Positions 8,268 through 14,482 of a DNA stretch of 43,107 nucleotides are shown here, in pieces; within the stretch, counting starts at the first letter, position 1; every line of letters starts with the position of its first letter. The stretch is taken from IMG/VR virus record IMGVR_UViG_3300037234_000278, positions 1-43,107 of that record; one strand, written 5' to 3'. A model generated the notes under the pieces. That model did no database searches and was not told where the DNA came from. It saw nothing but the letters and a program-made list of their open reading frames with translations. This stretch comes from a virus. The translations under genes were made by a program, and so were the position numbers.

Positions 8268-8353
8268 TATCCCACCCCCGCTGCTATCCCGAGACCAACT
8301 CCAAGACAGAACCAGAATAAGAATGCTAGTTTTATTTTCACTTCGTAGTTCAT
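8264..8353 (-). CDS. 29-residue single-pass membrane microprotein
   Basis: Translated directly: a charged N-terminus (MNYEVKIK) then one hydrophobic helix of about 20 residues (LAFLFWFCLGVGLGIAAGVG) with a GxxxG-type pattern, ending in Tyr. An AAGGAA site lies upstream. It sits between the tRNA-like element and the 57-residue gene, with which it overlaps by 4 nt. Function unknown; its shape is that of a small membrane regulator or toxin-like peptide. Confidence 0.55.
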   Translation of the reverse strand: MNYEVKIKLAFLFWFCLGVGLGIAAGVGY

Positions 8354-8375
8354 TTTTCTTTGTTCCTTAAAGAAA

Positions 8376-8475
8376 GCACGGGGAGGGAATCGAACCCTCA
8401 ATGGATGGCGGCCTATCGTCCTAACCATCTCTAGCCTTATCAGCTTAAGCCGTTACCTATTCAGCTTCTCCGTGC
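8376..8475 (-). tRNA. tRNA-like gene, isotype undetermined
   Basis: The 100-nt minus-strand element has a 6-bp acceptor stem (GCACGG with CCGTGC; the seventh pair is A-C), a D-arm (AGC/GCT with GG and TAAC in the loop) and a textbook T-arm (GAGGG TTCGATT CCCTC). The middle is irregular. A 3- to 5-bp anticodon stem (AGC/GCT) would give loop TGATAAG, which lacks U33, while GATGG/CCATC forms a perfect 5-bp stem with a 16-nt loop either as a long variable arm or as an odd anticodon arm. CCA is not encoded. It is either a degenerate class II tRNA or a tRNA mimic; I cannot assign an amino acid. Confidence 0.65.
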
Positions 8476-8483
8476 AGTTTGAT

Positions 8484-8687
8484 CTATTCGTCCGAGTCTT
8501 CATCAGGCATGTTGAATTCGTCAACAATAGACTGGCAACGATACATCCCCTCAAGTTGAGCCTGGACGTATTGTTGACCATGTGAACCGTATGCTCTTCG
8601 GCGTTTACCTTCAGCCAGCATGTTCTCAGTCCGTAGAATTAGAAATGAAATCTTCTTACTAGCCAGAACTAGTTTATCATCCGCCAT
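8484..8687 (-). CDS. Hypothetical 67-residue protein
   Basis: A small, mostly helical charged protein with a basic patch (EGKRRRAYGSHGQQ) and an acidic C-terminus (PDEDSDE). Family not recognised. The ATG at 8687 lies inside the end of the preceding gene (11-nt overlap), showing coupling. The tRNA-like element begins 8 nt downstream of its stop. Confidence 0.7.
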   Translation of the reverse strand: MADDKLVLASKKISFLILRTENMLAEGKRRRAYGSHGQQYVQAQLEGMYRCQSIVDEFNMPDEDSDE

Positions 8688-8898
8688 CCTGTAACTCCTC
8701 GTCCATTACTATTCCGTGATTCTTCTCAAACCCTTCTGGGCATTTGTAGAACATCCAACCAGCGTAAGACCCGTCGTTAAGATCCTCGTTAGATTCGTTG
8801 AACTTCACCACTTTGAACCCCTTGACTGGGGTGTAGGCGATAACGCCCTCCCCGAAGTCTGGATGGTGGACTTGCTGTCCGTCAGTAAGTTGCTTCAT
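8677..8898 (-). CDS. Small Tudor/CarD-like beta-barrel protein
   Basis: A 73-residue protein. Residues 11-22 (HHPDFGEGVIAY) repeat the pattern seen at the N-terminus of the hydrolase fusion at 2082-2855 (HPKYGRGRII), suggesting a small beta-barrel fold, here as a stand-alone gene. The start overlaps the upstream 330-residue gene stop by 4 nt. A nucleic-acid or protein binding role is inferred from the fold only. Confidence 0.7.
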   Translation of the reverse strand: MKQLTDGQQVHHPDFGEGVIAYTPVKGFKVVKFNESNEDLNDGSYAGWMFYKCPEGFEKNHGIVMDEELQDGG

Positions 8899-9887
8899 TT
8901 TACTACTCCCAACTTAACATATGTGCCTTCACGAGTGGGGGAGATTTCAACATCCTCCACTGCTACTCCTTCAAGCTGCCAACCTGCGTTTTCTTCGTAG
9001 CTTAGTACGGGGTTATATAGTAACTCACCATCAGTCGTATCCTTGAACCAGTATCCAGCCGTTATCAGACCGGCTACTTGCTCGGGGGTTCGGACTGTTT
9101 CCTTAACCCGCTCAAGCTGACCTTCAAGTACCCATTGATTTGGGTGATCGTCTAATGCTTTTACGATATACTTGTCGTCATGTCCTACCACTCTAGTGAT
9201 CGTTGTGATGTCCCCGATGCGCAGGTAGTGGTGAAACAAATCATTGTTGATTATCTTTACGCTGTCCCCAACTTTGAACTTAGGTTCAGGTTTGATTGGC
9301 TCGATGTTAACTTCCTTGCAGAAGTCGGCGTAACTAGTAACCCCGAAAGTGGGTGTGATGAGGTAGCCGTGGGATTGGTCAAGGAATACACTGTAATATT
9401 CTTTATCTGTTGGGCCGCTCTGACTGGTCTTGTAATTCAAAGTCCCGCCATCAAACCACTCTGCCAACTGCTCCATCTGCTTGCTGTTCTCGCACTTGAT
9501 CGAGATTCCTAGGAAAGCTAGGCGGGGGTCGGCAGGTACTTCCACCTTCTCAAGAGCGTACCAAGCCTCATACATCTTCGTAGCTGTTGGGACTCTTTTA
9601 AACTCAGGGCAGTAGGAGTTATCGTCATAGATGAACTCCACTACATCCCCTTCCTTGAAACAGTGAGCGTTCTCTAGCACTTTAAACGTGTCTCCGATTT
9701 TATGTGGGCATTCCTTCTGTATCTCAACTCCAGTTAATTCTTTACTCGAATTCGGGTCGATGAATAAGTATCTGTTAGGGGCTGAGAATCCTGCAAACTT
9801 TGCGTAATACCAAATTTCCTGCCCCTTAAACCAGTAATATGTCCCTACTGTGTACTCTACGCCTTCAATCTTAATCTCTGTTGCCAT
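8895..9887 (-). CDS. Hypothetical multi-domain phage protein (330 residues)
   Basis: Family not recognised, but it appears modular. Residues 1-45 hold a Trp/Tyr-rich unit (YYWFKGQEIWYY), a second unit (FKEGDVVEFIYDD) follows near 95, and residues of about 125-190 hold a domain (GISIKCENSKQMEQLAEWFD ... SYADFCKEVNI) also found in the 300-residue protein at 42051-42953. A KOW/SH3-like unit (FKVGDSVKIINND) is near 200 and a final Trp-rich unit near 275. AAAAGG lies 8 nt before the ATG. It is the first gene behind the promoter at 9926-9954. Function unknown; the modules suggest binding rather than catalysis. Confidence 0.8.
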   Translation of the reverse strand: MATEIKIEGVEYTVGTYYWFKGQEIWYYAKFAGFSAPNRYLFIDPNSSKELTGVEIQKECPHKIGDTFKVLENAHCFKEGDVVEFIYDDNSYCPEFKRVPTATKMYEAWYALEKVEVPADPRLAFLGISIKCENSKQMEQLAEWFDGGTLNYKTSQSGPTDKEYYSVFLDQSHGYLITPTFGVTSYADFCKEVNIEPIKPEPKFKVGDSVKIINNDLFHHYLRIGDITTITRVVGHDDKYIVKALDDHPNQWVLEGQLERVKETVRTPEQVAGLITAGYWFKDTTDGELLYNPVLSYEENAGWQLEGVAVEDVEISPTREGTYVKLGVVK

Positions 9888-9925
9888 CTTTCATTCCTTT
9901 TTTGTTTAACTTTGTTTCTATCTCT

Positions 9926-9954
9926 AACTTAACTAATTGTTGGTTGGTTGTCAA
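9926..9954 (-). promoter_or_regulatory. Leftward sigma-70 promoter upstream of the 330-residue gene
   Basis: Minus strand TTGACA (9954-9949), 17 bp, TAAGTT (9931-9926). The -35 box overlaps the stop of the helicase gene. It is followed by TTAGAGATAGAA, similar to the bases after the 5926-5954 promoter. Confidence 0.7.
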
Positions 9955-11645
9955 GTCTTTTCTTTTATCTCGCTAATATATTGCATAATAGTCGGGTCCT
10001 CAATCATCGCAGCGACTCCTCCAGCCTTCTCTACGTTGAGTTTAATGCCTCGTATCACGCTTGCACGTTTGCCTGAGCTGTCAATCCCCCTGCCTTCACT
10101 GTAGAATGGAACCTCTGACTCTAAATGTTTCTTAAAATCAGAATATTTAAAGCTCGTGTTCCCTCTACCATAAAGAATGCTGAAGATATTTTGCATTACA
10201 GCCTTACCTATTACCGCGTCCTCATCTTGGTCGAAGTAGTTGTTAAGTATGTACTCATATCGCTCAGTATCTGGAGTTGTAATCGACTCAAACATGTCCT
10301 CATCTTCTTCCTGAGACAGAATGATATTGTTTCGGCTCGGGCACAATTTCAAATAGGCTTCCTTACATGAGGCAATAAATGCCGGTAATTGGTCTACAAG
10401 TTTCCCCTCGATCACATGACTTGGTGTTCCGTGGGTAAACATCTGAACAATCTTCTGATCCTTGATGTCCTTATTCGGTCGGAGTTTAAGAAGCAGCACG
10501 CGAGACTTCTCATGCACCTGAGTCGTGTCAATTTCTGGTTTGTAGTTCGATGCGATAATCATTTTGCAATGAACTTTCCCCATGAATGAACTCTTGTTCT
10601 TAAACTCAATCGGTATATTATCCCCTCCAAGAATCTGATGAACAATACCCTTCCTAATTAATGAGGTGTTCTTGTTATCGGGACTTGTCAGTAGTCGTTT
10701 GCCGTAAACCGCAGATCCGAAGAACTGGCTGTCGGCTCCACCTTGATCGTTCATCGAGACTGCTCCAGATTTCATCATGGTTACAAGTGCGTTAATGATC
10801 GTGGTTTTACCTGTCTGCCCGTTATCCAGCAGCCACAGGGCTTGCCTGGCCGTGTTCTCGCTATCGAAAATTGAGTACATGTAGGCTTTGAAGATATCCC
10901 GATCATAGTCCGTGTAAAATCTCCAGTTGATCCAGTTAGTCCACTCCTCAAAATTACCAACCTCATTATCCCGCTTGTCATTGTCAATGTAGACGAAGCA
11001 GGGAGCCGTGGGGTCGTTCGTAATAATCTTAGGGTGTTCAATCATGTAGTCAACAGAGCCTAGCAGATATTCCATAGTCTTCTTCAAATATTCAGCTAGT
11101 GAATACTTAGGGTATTTAGGGATACTGCCTTTAGCTGCTGACTTGGTATTCATATCCCAGACTAATAACCCTGCATATTCCTTGGCCTTGTAAGCTTCGG
11201 TTACATACTTCAGATATTGCTCAGACACATTCCTATAAGCAGATTTGCAGGAGGCTAGGACGGTAAACACATTGTCAGGATCTTCCACAACCTTATATGT
11301 GTTGGATTTCCAGTGGTCACGGAAGAAGATGATCTGAGTTCCGGCTGGGGAAATAGCCCATCGGAGGTTAAGTAGAAGATACCAATCCTTATCGGTTAGA
11401 GTGTTAAAGGGCGATTCAACCATTCCGTCAATGATGAAATCTACCTTGACGTCTGGGTTAGCCTCGACTGCCCATTGTTCAACTAGGCCATTTATGCTTT
11501 CCAGGCTTTCCCCTGACGCCCCACCATTGGACATTAGGTCGATGGAAACTTCCATTAGGGTTGAGGGTATCCTCTTACCGTTCTTGGTTATAGTCCCGTC
11601 TGGCTTTACATTGTAGTTCTGTGAGAGCCAATCAAATAGGTTCAA
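9951..11645 (-). CDS. SF3-type replicative helicase (D5-like AAA+ domain)
   Basis: The 564-residue protein probably unwinds DNA at the phage fork. The C-terminal half has Walker A GQTGKTT at 276-282, motif C/sensor IIASNYKP at 363-370 and an arginine-finger candidate EKSR shortly after, as in SF3 (D5/poxvirus-type) helicases. A clear Walker B Glu is not obvious near KRLLTSPDNKN, which is unusual. The N-terminal 200 residues may hold a degenerate primase domain, but I see no definite primase motif. It starts at TTG 11645 behind GGGGG, inside the end of the preceding small gene. No other helicase is present in the window. Confidence 0.87.
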   Translation of the reverse strand: MNLFDWLSQNYNVKPDGTITKNGKRIPSTLMEVSIDLMSNGGASGESLESINGLVEQWAVEANPDVKVDFIIDGMVESPFNTLTDKDWYLLLNLRWAISPAGTQIIFFRDHWKSNTYKVVEDPDNVFTVLASCKSAYRNVSEQYLKYVTEAYKAKEYAGLLVWDMNTKSAAKGSIPKYPKYSLAEYLKKTMEYLLGSVDYMIEHPKIITNDPTAPCFVYIDNDKRDNEVGNFEEWTNWINWRFYTDYDRDIFKAYMYSIFDSENTARQALWLLDNGQTGKTTIINALVTMMKSGAVSMNDQGGADSQFFGSAVYGKRLLTSPDNKNTSLIRKGIVHQILGGDNIPIEFKNKSSFMGKVHCKMIIASNYKPEIDTTQVHEKSRVLLLKLRPNKDIKDQKIVQMFTHGTPSHVIEGKLVDQLPAFIASCKEAYLKLCPSRNNIILSQEEDEDMFESITTPDTERYEYILNNYFDQDEDAVIGKAVMQNIFSILYGRGNTSFKYSDFKKHLESEVPFYSEGRGIDSSGKRASVIRGIKLNVEKAGGVAAMIEDPTIMQYISEIKEKT

Positions 11646-11787
11646 TTTTGTGATCCCCCTTTACCGATTCAAGGTATTGTTTATCTACAGCCGCCCTAAC
11701 TGAGGGAAAGGCTTCGTAAAGTTGTCTGTGTAGTTGTGAGTCTTCCATGTCGTGATCCTTCATTTGAGTTATAATGTCTCCAGTCAA
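11632..11787 (-). CDS. Hypothetical 51-residue protein (TTG start)
   Basis: Translated directly. The TTG at 11787 follows immediately after the stop of the 63-residue membrane gene, with GGGGG 7 nt upstream; the in-frame ATG at 11763 has no suitably placed site. It ends 14 nt inside the helicase gene, so the two are coupled. The product is charged and helical (MKDHDMEDSQLHRQLYEAF within it) and not recognised. Confidence 0.55.
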   Translation of the reverse strand: MTGDIITQMKDHDMEDSQLHRQLYEAFPSVRAAVDKQYLESVKGDHKIEPI

Positions 11788-11979
11788 TTAAATTCCCCCA
11801 ACAATCACGTCCAAAGTAAGCCACACTCCAGCCAGAGCACCTCCCGCGCATAGCAGGAGCGTCCCGTAGATTGTATCCTCAAGCGGTGTTGTGCATTGTG
11901 TGCCCATTAGCCTGAGTACCGCCCATCCTAGTATTCTTGCAACGATCACTCCAGCCACTATGAGTAGTAGGGCTAGCAT
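11788..11979 (-). CDS. Small two-helix membrane protein (63 residues)
   Basis: Nearly all hydrophobic: helix 1 is at about residues 2-24, followed by a short loop containing CTTPLEDT, and helix 2 is at about 38-60. The start overlaps the upstream stop by 7 nt. Two short helices and a small polar loop resemble holin-like or other small phage membrane proteins; no assignment is possible. Confidence 0.7.
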   Translation of the reverse strand: MLALLLIVAGVIVARILGWAVLRLMGTQCTTPLEDTIYGTLLLCAGGALAGVWLTLDVIVGGI

Positions 11980-12200
11980 GGGTCCCCCACCTTAATCACC
12001 TGATTATGAAACTGCCGTGTCCCGTCTCTGCTACCGTCATCAATCTTCAGCATCTTACTTGTTATCTTCTCAACGGTCCCTATTTTTAGTGTTCGGTAAT
12101 GTAGCTGTATGTAAACTATACTGTCGCCTACTTCCAGCTCATTTCCCATGAAGTCTTTTGCTGTCAATCCTTCTTTGCCTGTTAGTTCTTGGGTGCTCAT
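11973..12200 (-). CDS. Hypothetical KOW/SH3-like small protein (75 residues)
   Basis: Residues 21-60 (ELEVGDSIVYIQLHYRTLKI then GTVEKITSKMLKI) have the Gly-Asp-x-V pattern and alternating beta strands of a KOW/SH3-like barrel that often binds RNA or protein. The start overlaps the upstream gene by 4 nt (ATGA). Specific function unknown. Confidence 0.7.
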   Translation of the reverse strand: MSTQELTGKEGLTAKDFMGNELEVGDSIVYIQLHYRTLKIGTVEKITSKMLKIDDGSRDGTRQFHNQVIKVGDPC

Positions 12201-12421
12201 GATTTAGATTCCTTATTCGGAAGATGGGATAGATAAATACCCCAACTAGTCGTACCATATTTACGCTCAATCCACCACCGAGGCAATGGATACTTGAAGT
12301 CATAATCTAACTCACCATATCCAGATATTATTGAGTCTTCATCAATAAACGTGGAAACACTTGGAGTAAATCTAAGTACCCAAAGAATTACAGCGATTGC
12401 AGTCATTATAAATTTACTCAT
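12197..12421 (-). CDS. Hypothetical membrane-anchored protein (74 residues)
   Basis: I start this at ATG 12421, which overlaps the upstream stop in ATGA; a longer frame back to 12469 lies wholly inside the upstream gene and is unlikely. It begins MSKFIMTAIAVILWVLRF, a signal peptide or membrane anchor, followed by an acidic and aromatic exported-looking domain. Not recognised. Confidence 0.65.
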   Translation of the reverse strand: MSKFIMTAIAVILWVLRFTPSVSTFIDEDSIISGYGELDYDFKYPLPRWWIERKYGTTSWGIYLSHLPNKESKS

Positions 12422-12633
12422 CCCTCGCCTTCCTTGTTGCTTTGTTCTTCTTCCTCTTCTAGCTCCCACCGTTTAATCTTAAATACCGCCTCAGATGCCA
12501 CAGGCTTCACGTAGAGGAAGTCTCCGCCGTTGTCCAGTCTTACTTCGACCTCTAGTTCAGCGTCGGATTGGAGGAAGTTCAATAGTTGCCTGTAGGCGAT
12601 CCCTAGGGGTGAATTTGGTTTAAGTGTTCTCAT
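12418..12633 (-). CDS. Hypothetical 71-residue protein, first gene of the leftward operon
   Basis: A small acidic protein with a Glu-rich C-terminus (RWELEEEEEQSNKEGEG). Residues 25-55 look like beta strands. It is the first gene behind the promoter at 12666-12694 and is coupled to the next gene by ATGA. As first gene of an early-type operon it may be a host-takeover protein, which is inference only. Confidence 0.7.
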   Translation of the reverse strand: MRTLKPNSPLGIAYRQLLNFLQSDAELEVEVRLDNGGDFLYVKPVASEAVFKIKRWELEEEEEQSNKEGEG

Positions 12634-12665
12634 ATTTGCCTTGGTTTAATTCTTGTCCTTCCCTA

Positions 12666-12694
12666 AATCTAATCATTCGGATCGGTCCTGTCAA
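12666..12694 (-). promoter_or_regulatory. Leftward sigma-70 promoter of the replication operon
   Basis: Minus strand TTGACA (12694-12689), 17 bp, TAGATT (12671-12666), about 30 bp before the first start codon. The -10 box is the same as that of the rightward promoter at 13471-13499. Confidence 0.75.
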
Positions 12695-12756
12695 GAGGAA
12701 TTTCACAAATAATTCAATTGAGATTCAGTCTCGGTAGGATTTTAGTTATTTTATGC

Positions 12757-12912
12757 AGATTGAGACTGAGACTCATAAGCGTCAGGGGGTCTAGGGGTCA
12801 AAAGCCATAGTGTTCAAATGTGCACTACTTTTTAGTGATTTGGGAATCCCTTACCGTTACTGGCCTCACGGGCGGGTGTGAGAGATACAGCCAGCTATAG
12901 CACCCCCTGACG
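12757..12912. repeat. Inverted-repeat-bounded element, copy A
   Basis: It begins AGATTGAGAC, then GCGTCAGGGGGTCTA (12779-12793), and ends with CACCCCCTGACG (12901-12912), the inverse of its start, so the ends can pair over 10-11 bp. It contains a 25-nt core (12839-12863, ATCCCTTACCGTTACTGG within it) shared with copy B at 23 of 25 positions. Inside are smaller hairpins: CACTA/TAGTG and the nested CTGGC/GCCAG and CTCAC/GTGAG. Confidence 0.7.
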
Positions 12913-12943
12913 TAGATTAGCCCACGTCGGCTGGGCACACAGG

Positions 12944-13069
12944 AGATTGAGACAGAGTCGCGTCAGGGGGTCTAAAGTGGAATTTTGTAAATCTCATTTG
13001 GGGATCCCTTACCATTACTGGGCGGGAGGTCGGAAAGTCTGTGGGATGTGCAGCCAAGACCCCCTGACG
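12944..13069. repeat. Inverted-repeat-bounded element, copy B
   Basis: It has the same order of parts as copy A: AGATTGAGAC, CGTCAGGGGGTCTAA (12961-12975), the 25-nt core (12997-13021), GCAGCCA and the inverted end GACCCCCTGACG (13058-13069). It is shorter than copy A by about 30 bp. Keeping the ends and core while the remainder diverges suggests selection on those parts. Confidence 0.7.
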
Positions 13070-13209
13070 GGCACGGGACCAGTGTGGGTCTACGTTACAG
13101 CCCGCCAAACGTCAAAAAAGGCCAAATCGACCAGGGGGTCTGGCAACTTATCACTAGAATTTCACGTTTTTTACTTAAATTTAGCTCTTAATACAACGGG
13201 ATTAGCACG

Positions 13210-13232
13210 TCATAAGGGTTATTTACTTATGA
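13210..13232. repeat. 7-bp inverted repeat, possible operator
   Basis: TCATAAG and CTTATGA are separated by 9 nt, a perfect dyad. It lies about 190 bp inside the region read from the leftward promoter at 13416-13444. It may be a regulator site or an RNA hairpin. Confidence 0.4.
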
Positions 13233-13415
13233 TCTGTCATGCTTACGCGATGCTTGCGCCTAGTCTATTCTGTTGTGTGTACGTTCTATATATTGTACAG
13301 CTTCTTGGGACGACAATCCCTTGGGTGTAGTGGGTTCTATTTGCCCGGACATTAGATTACTCGCTGATTTAGGATTTGCACATGCGACAAGCGGGCTGGT
13401 TTCACTACAACAACA

Positions 13416-13444
13416 AATATAGTATACATGTTATTAATTGTCAA
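13416..13444 (-). promoter_or_regulatory. Strong leftward sigma-70 promoter into the gene-free region
   Basis: Minus strand TTGACA (13444-13439), 17 bp, TATATT (13421-13416), a near-perfect match. There is no gene for about 780 bp downstream, so any transcript is a long leader or a non-coding RNA. Confidence 0.65.
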
Positions 13445-13470
13445 TGGTTTGCTCTTTTAGTATTTATCGC

Positions 13471-13499
13471 TTGACAAAGTGGGTGAGTTTGATTAGATT
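13471..13499 (+). promoter_or_regulatory. Rightward sigma-70 promoter of the repair operon
   Basis: TTGACA (13471-13476), 17 bp, TAGATT (13494-13499), ending 36 bp before the first rightward start codon. Its -35 box is 26 bp from that of the leftward promoter, so the two could share one regulator. Confidence 0.75.
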
Positions 13500-13535
13500 G
13501 TATTTATCACAACATTAAACAAATGAAGGAATAGT

Positions 13536-13994
13536 ATGAAGATTAATAAAGAAGATGTTACTTGGGTTGAAGTAAGGGATCACGATGGCGCAAACTGGTG
13601 TAAGCGTATATTACTGCAGACAAATAAAGGGAAAGCATACCAATACTCTTGTGTTGGGAGCATCTGGAAGGACAAATACCTGCAAGGTGACTGCGATTTA
13701 ACTGAGGTTATTTGTGACTGGAAATACATGCGACCACTAACACCAACACCTGAGATGCAGTACCGACCAATGACCAAGTTCGAGATCGCTAAGTTGATTG
13801 ATTCATCACCCACGCTTTGGGTTGGAAGTCCAGAAAAGGATCTAATATCAAAATTCAGCTCCGACAGTGACCACCTAAGTGACAAAGGTGTCGAATCTAT
13901 TGTAGAGGGTGAGAGAATGGTAGCCCCTTGGAACTATTACAGCTATACGTTGGACTACGGTAAAACATGGAATAAATTCGAGACGGAGGTTTAG
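13536..13994 (+). CDS. Hypothetical phage protein (152 residues), first gene of the rightward operon
   Basis: Residues of about 7-65 (VTWVEVRDHDGANWCKRILL ... CDWKYMRPL) form a Trp-rich unit that recurs in phage accessory proteins and resembles the W-rich units of the 330-residue protein at 8895-9887. Residues of about 75-95 (RPMTKFEIAKLID) begin a second segment. AAGGA lies 5 nt before the ATG. The family cannot be named and no catalytic motif is seen. Confidence 0.8.
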   Translation: MKINKEDVTWVEVRDHDGANWCKRILLQTNKGKAYQYSCVGSIWKDKYLQGDCDLTEVICDWKYMRPLTPTPEMQYRPMTKFEIAKLIDSSPTLWVGSPEKDLISKFSSDSDHLSDKGVESIVEGERMVAPWNYYSYTLDYGKTWNKFETEV

Positions 13995-14228
13995 ATGAAC
14001 TACAAGAAAATCCCTGAGATAGAAGAAAACTCCTGCCTAGGGTGTGCTTTCCAAGACGACCCAGATGAATGTGGTGGTTTGATTTGCGGGGACAACTCTA
14101 TATATGTGGAGATATGCCCCTACGACGACCGAACAGAGACATTCAAGTGCGGTGGAGAACTAACTGGGTATGCTTGGAACGGTGATAAACTAAACTTCTG
14201 CCCATTCTGCGGTAAGGCGGTGCGATGA
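13995..14228 (+). CDS. Small zinc-ribbon protein (77 residues)
   Basis: Nine Cys are visible, ending with CPFCGK (about residues 70-75) and starting with SCLGCAF (about 13-19), a pattern that suggests one or two zinc-binding knuckles of the Lar/restriction-alleviation-like type. It starts directly after the preceding stop with GGAGGT 5 nt upstream. Nucleic-acid or protein binding is likely; an anti-restriction role would be a guess. Confidence 0.75.
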   Translation: MNYKKIPEIEENSCLGCAFQDDPDECGGLICGDNSIYVEICPYDDRTETFKCGGELTGYAWNGDKLNFCPFCGKAVR

Positions 14229-14482
14229 GAAACCTAATCAAAAGAATGTGGGCCCCCTTCAAAATAGGCCGACTAATCAAACAGATGGTCAAGCTTGCAG
14301 ACAAAGGGGAAACCTACGAGATAGATAAACTCCTAGAAGAATTCAAAGCCTGGGGTGCAACTGACGAAGAGATAATGATCCTGACTGACTGTGCTTATCA
14401 GTATGCCGTAGCTAAAGGGATTAACCCTGAGCACTTGAAGCATATTGACATGAGGGAGGAGGATCGGATCTATGGAGCATAG
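14225..14482 (+). CDS. Hypothetical helical protein (85 residues)
   Basis: It begins with a basic segment (MRNLIKRMWAPFKIGRLIKQ) that could form an amphipathic helix, followed by charged helices. The start overlaps the upstream stop (ATGA) and the end overlaps the nuclease gene by 11 nt. Not recognised. Confidence 0.7.
   Translation: MRNLIKRMWAPFKIGRLIKQMVKLADKGETYEIDKLLEEFKAWGATDEEIMILTDCAYQYAVAKGINPEHLKHIDMREEDRIYGA

Larger units (their letters stand above)
12634..13535. other. Gene-free regulatory region between divergent operons (0.9 kb)
   Basis: No credible gene is seen. From left to right it holds the leftward promoter 12666-12694; an imperfect inverted repeat of GAGACTGAGACTC-type arms (about 12718-12776); two copies of an element bounded by CGTCAGGGGGTCT and its inverse (12757-12912 and 12944-13069); a fifth partial copy of the motif (about 13132-13141); a 7-bp inverted repeat (13210-13232); a short direct repeat GCTTACGC/GCTTGCGC (about 13241-13259); and back-to-back promoters at 13416-13444 and 13471-13499. 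It could be an origin, a control region or a non-coding RNA locus. Confidence 0.75.

Noticed and set aside
12917-13108. Open frame of 63 codons on the minus strand in the same region
   Set aside because: It also crosses the inverted repeats and lacks a ribosome site. Chance frame.
12757-13141. CRISPR array
   Set aside because: Repeats are inverted as well as direct, spacing is irregular and there are no Cas genes.
12947-13330. Open frame of 127 codons on the plus strand across the repeat region
   Set aside because: It runs through both repeat ends, has no ribosome site, and its product is low-quality sequence. The region has conserved DNA parts rather than codon-like conservation.
13383-13475. 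Possible 30-codon leader peptide (ATG 13383) upstream of the rightward operon
   Set aside because: It has an AGGA site but ends within the -35 box of the rightward promoter, so that promoter could not express it, and no other rightward promoter was found upstream.
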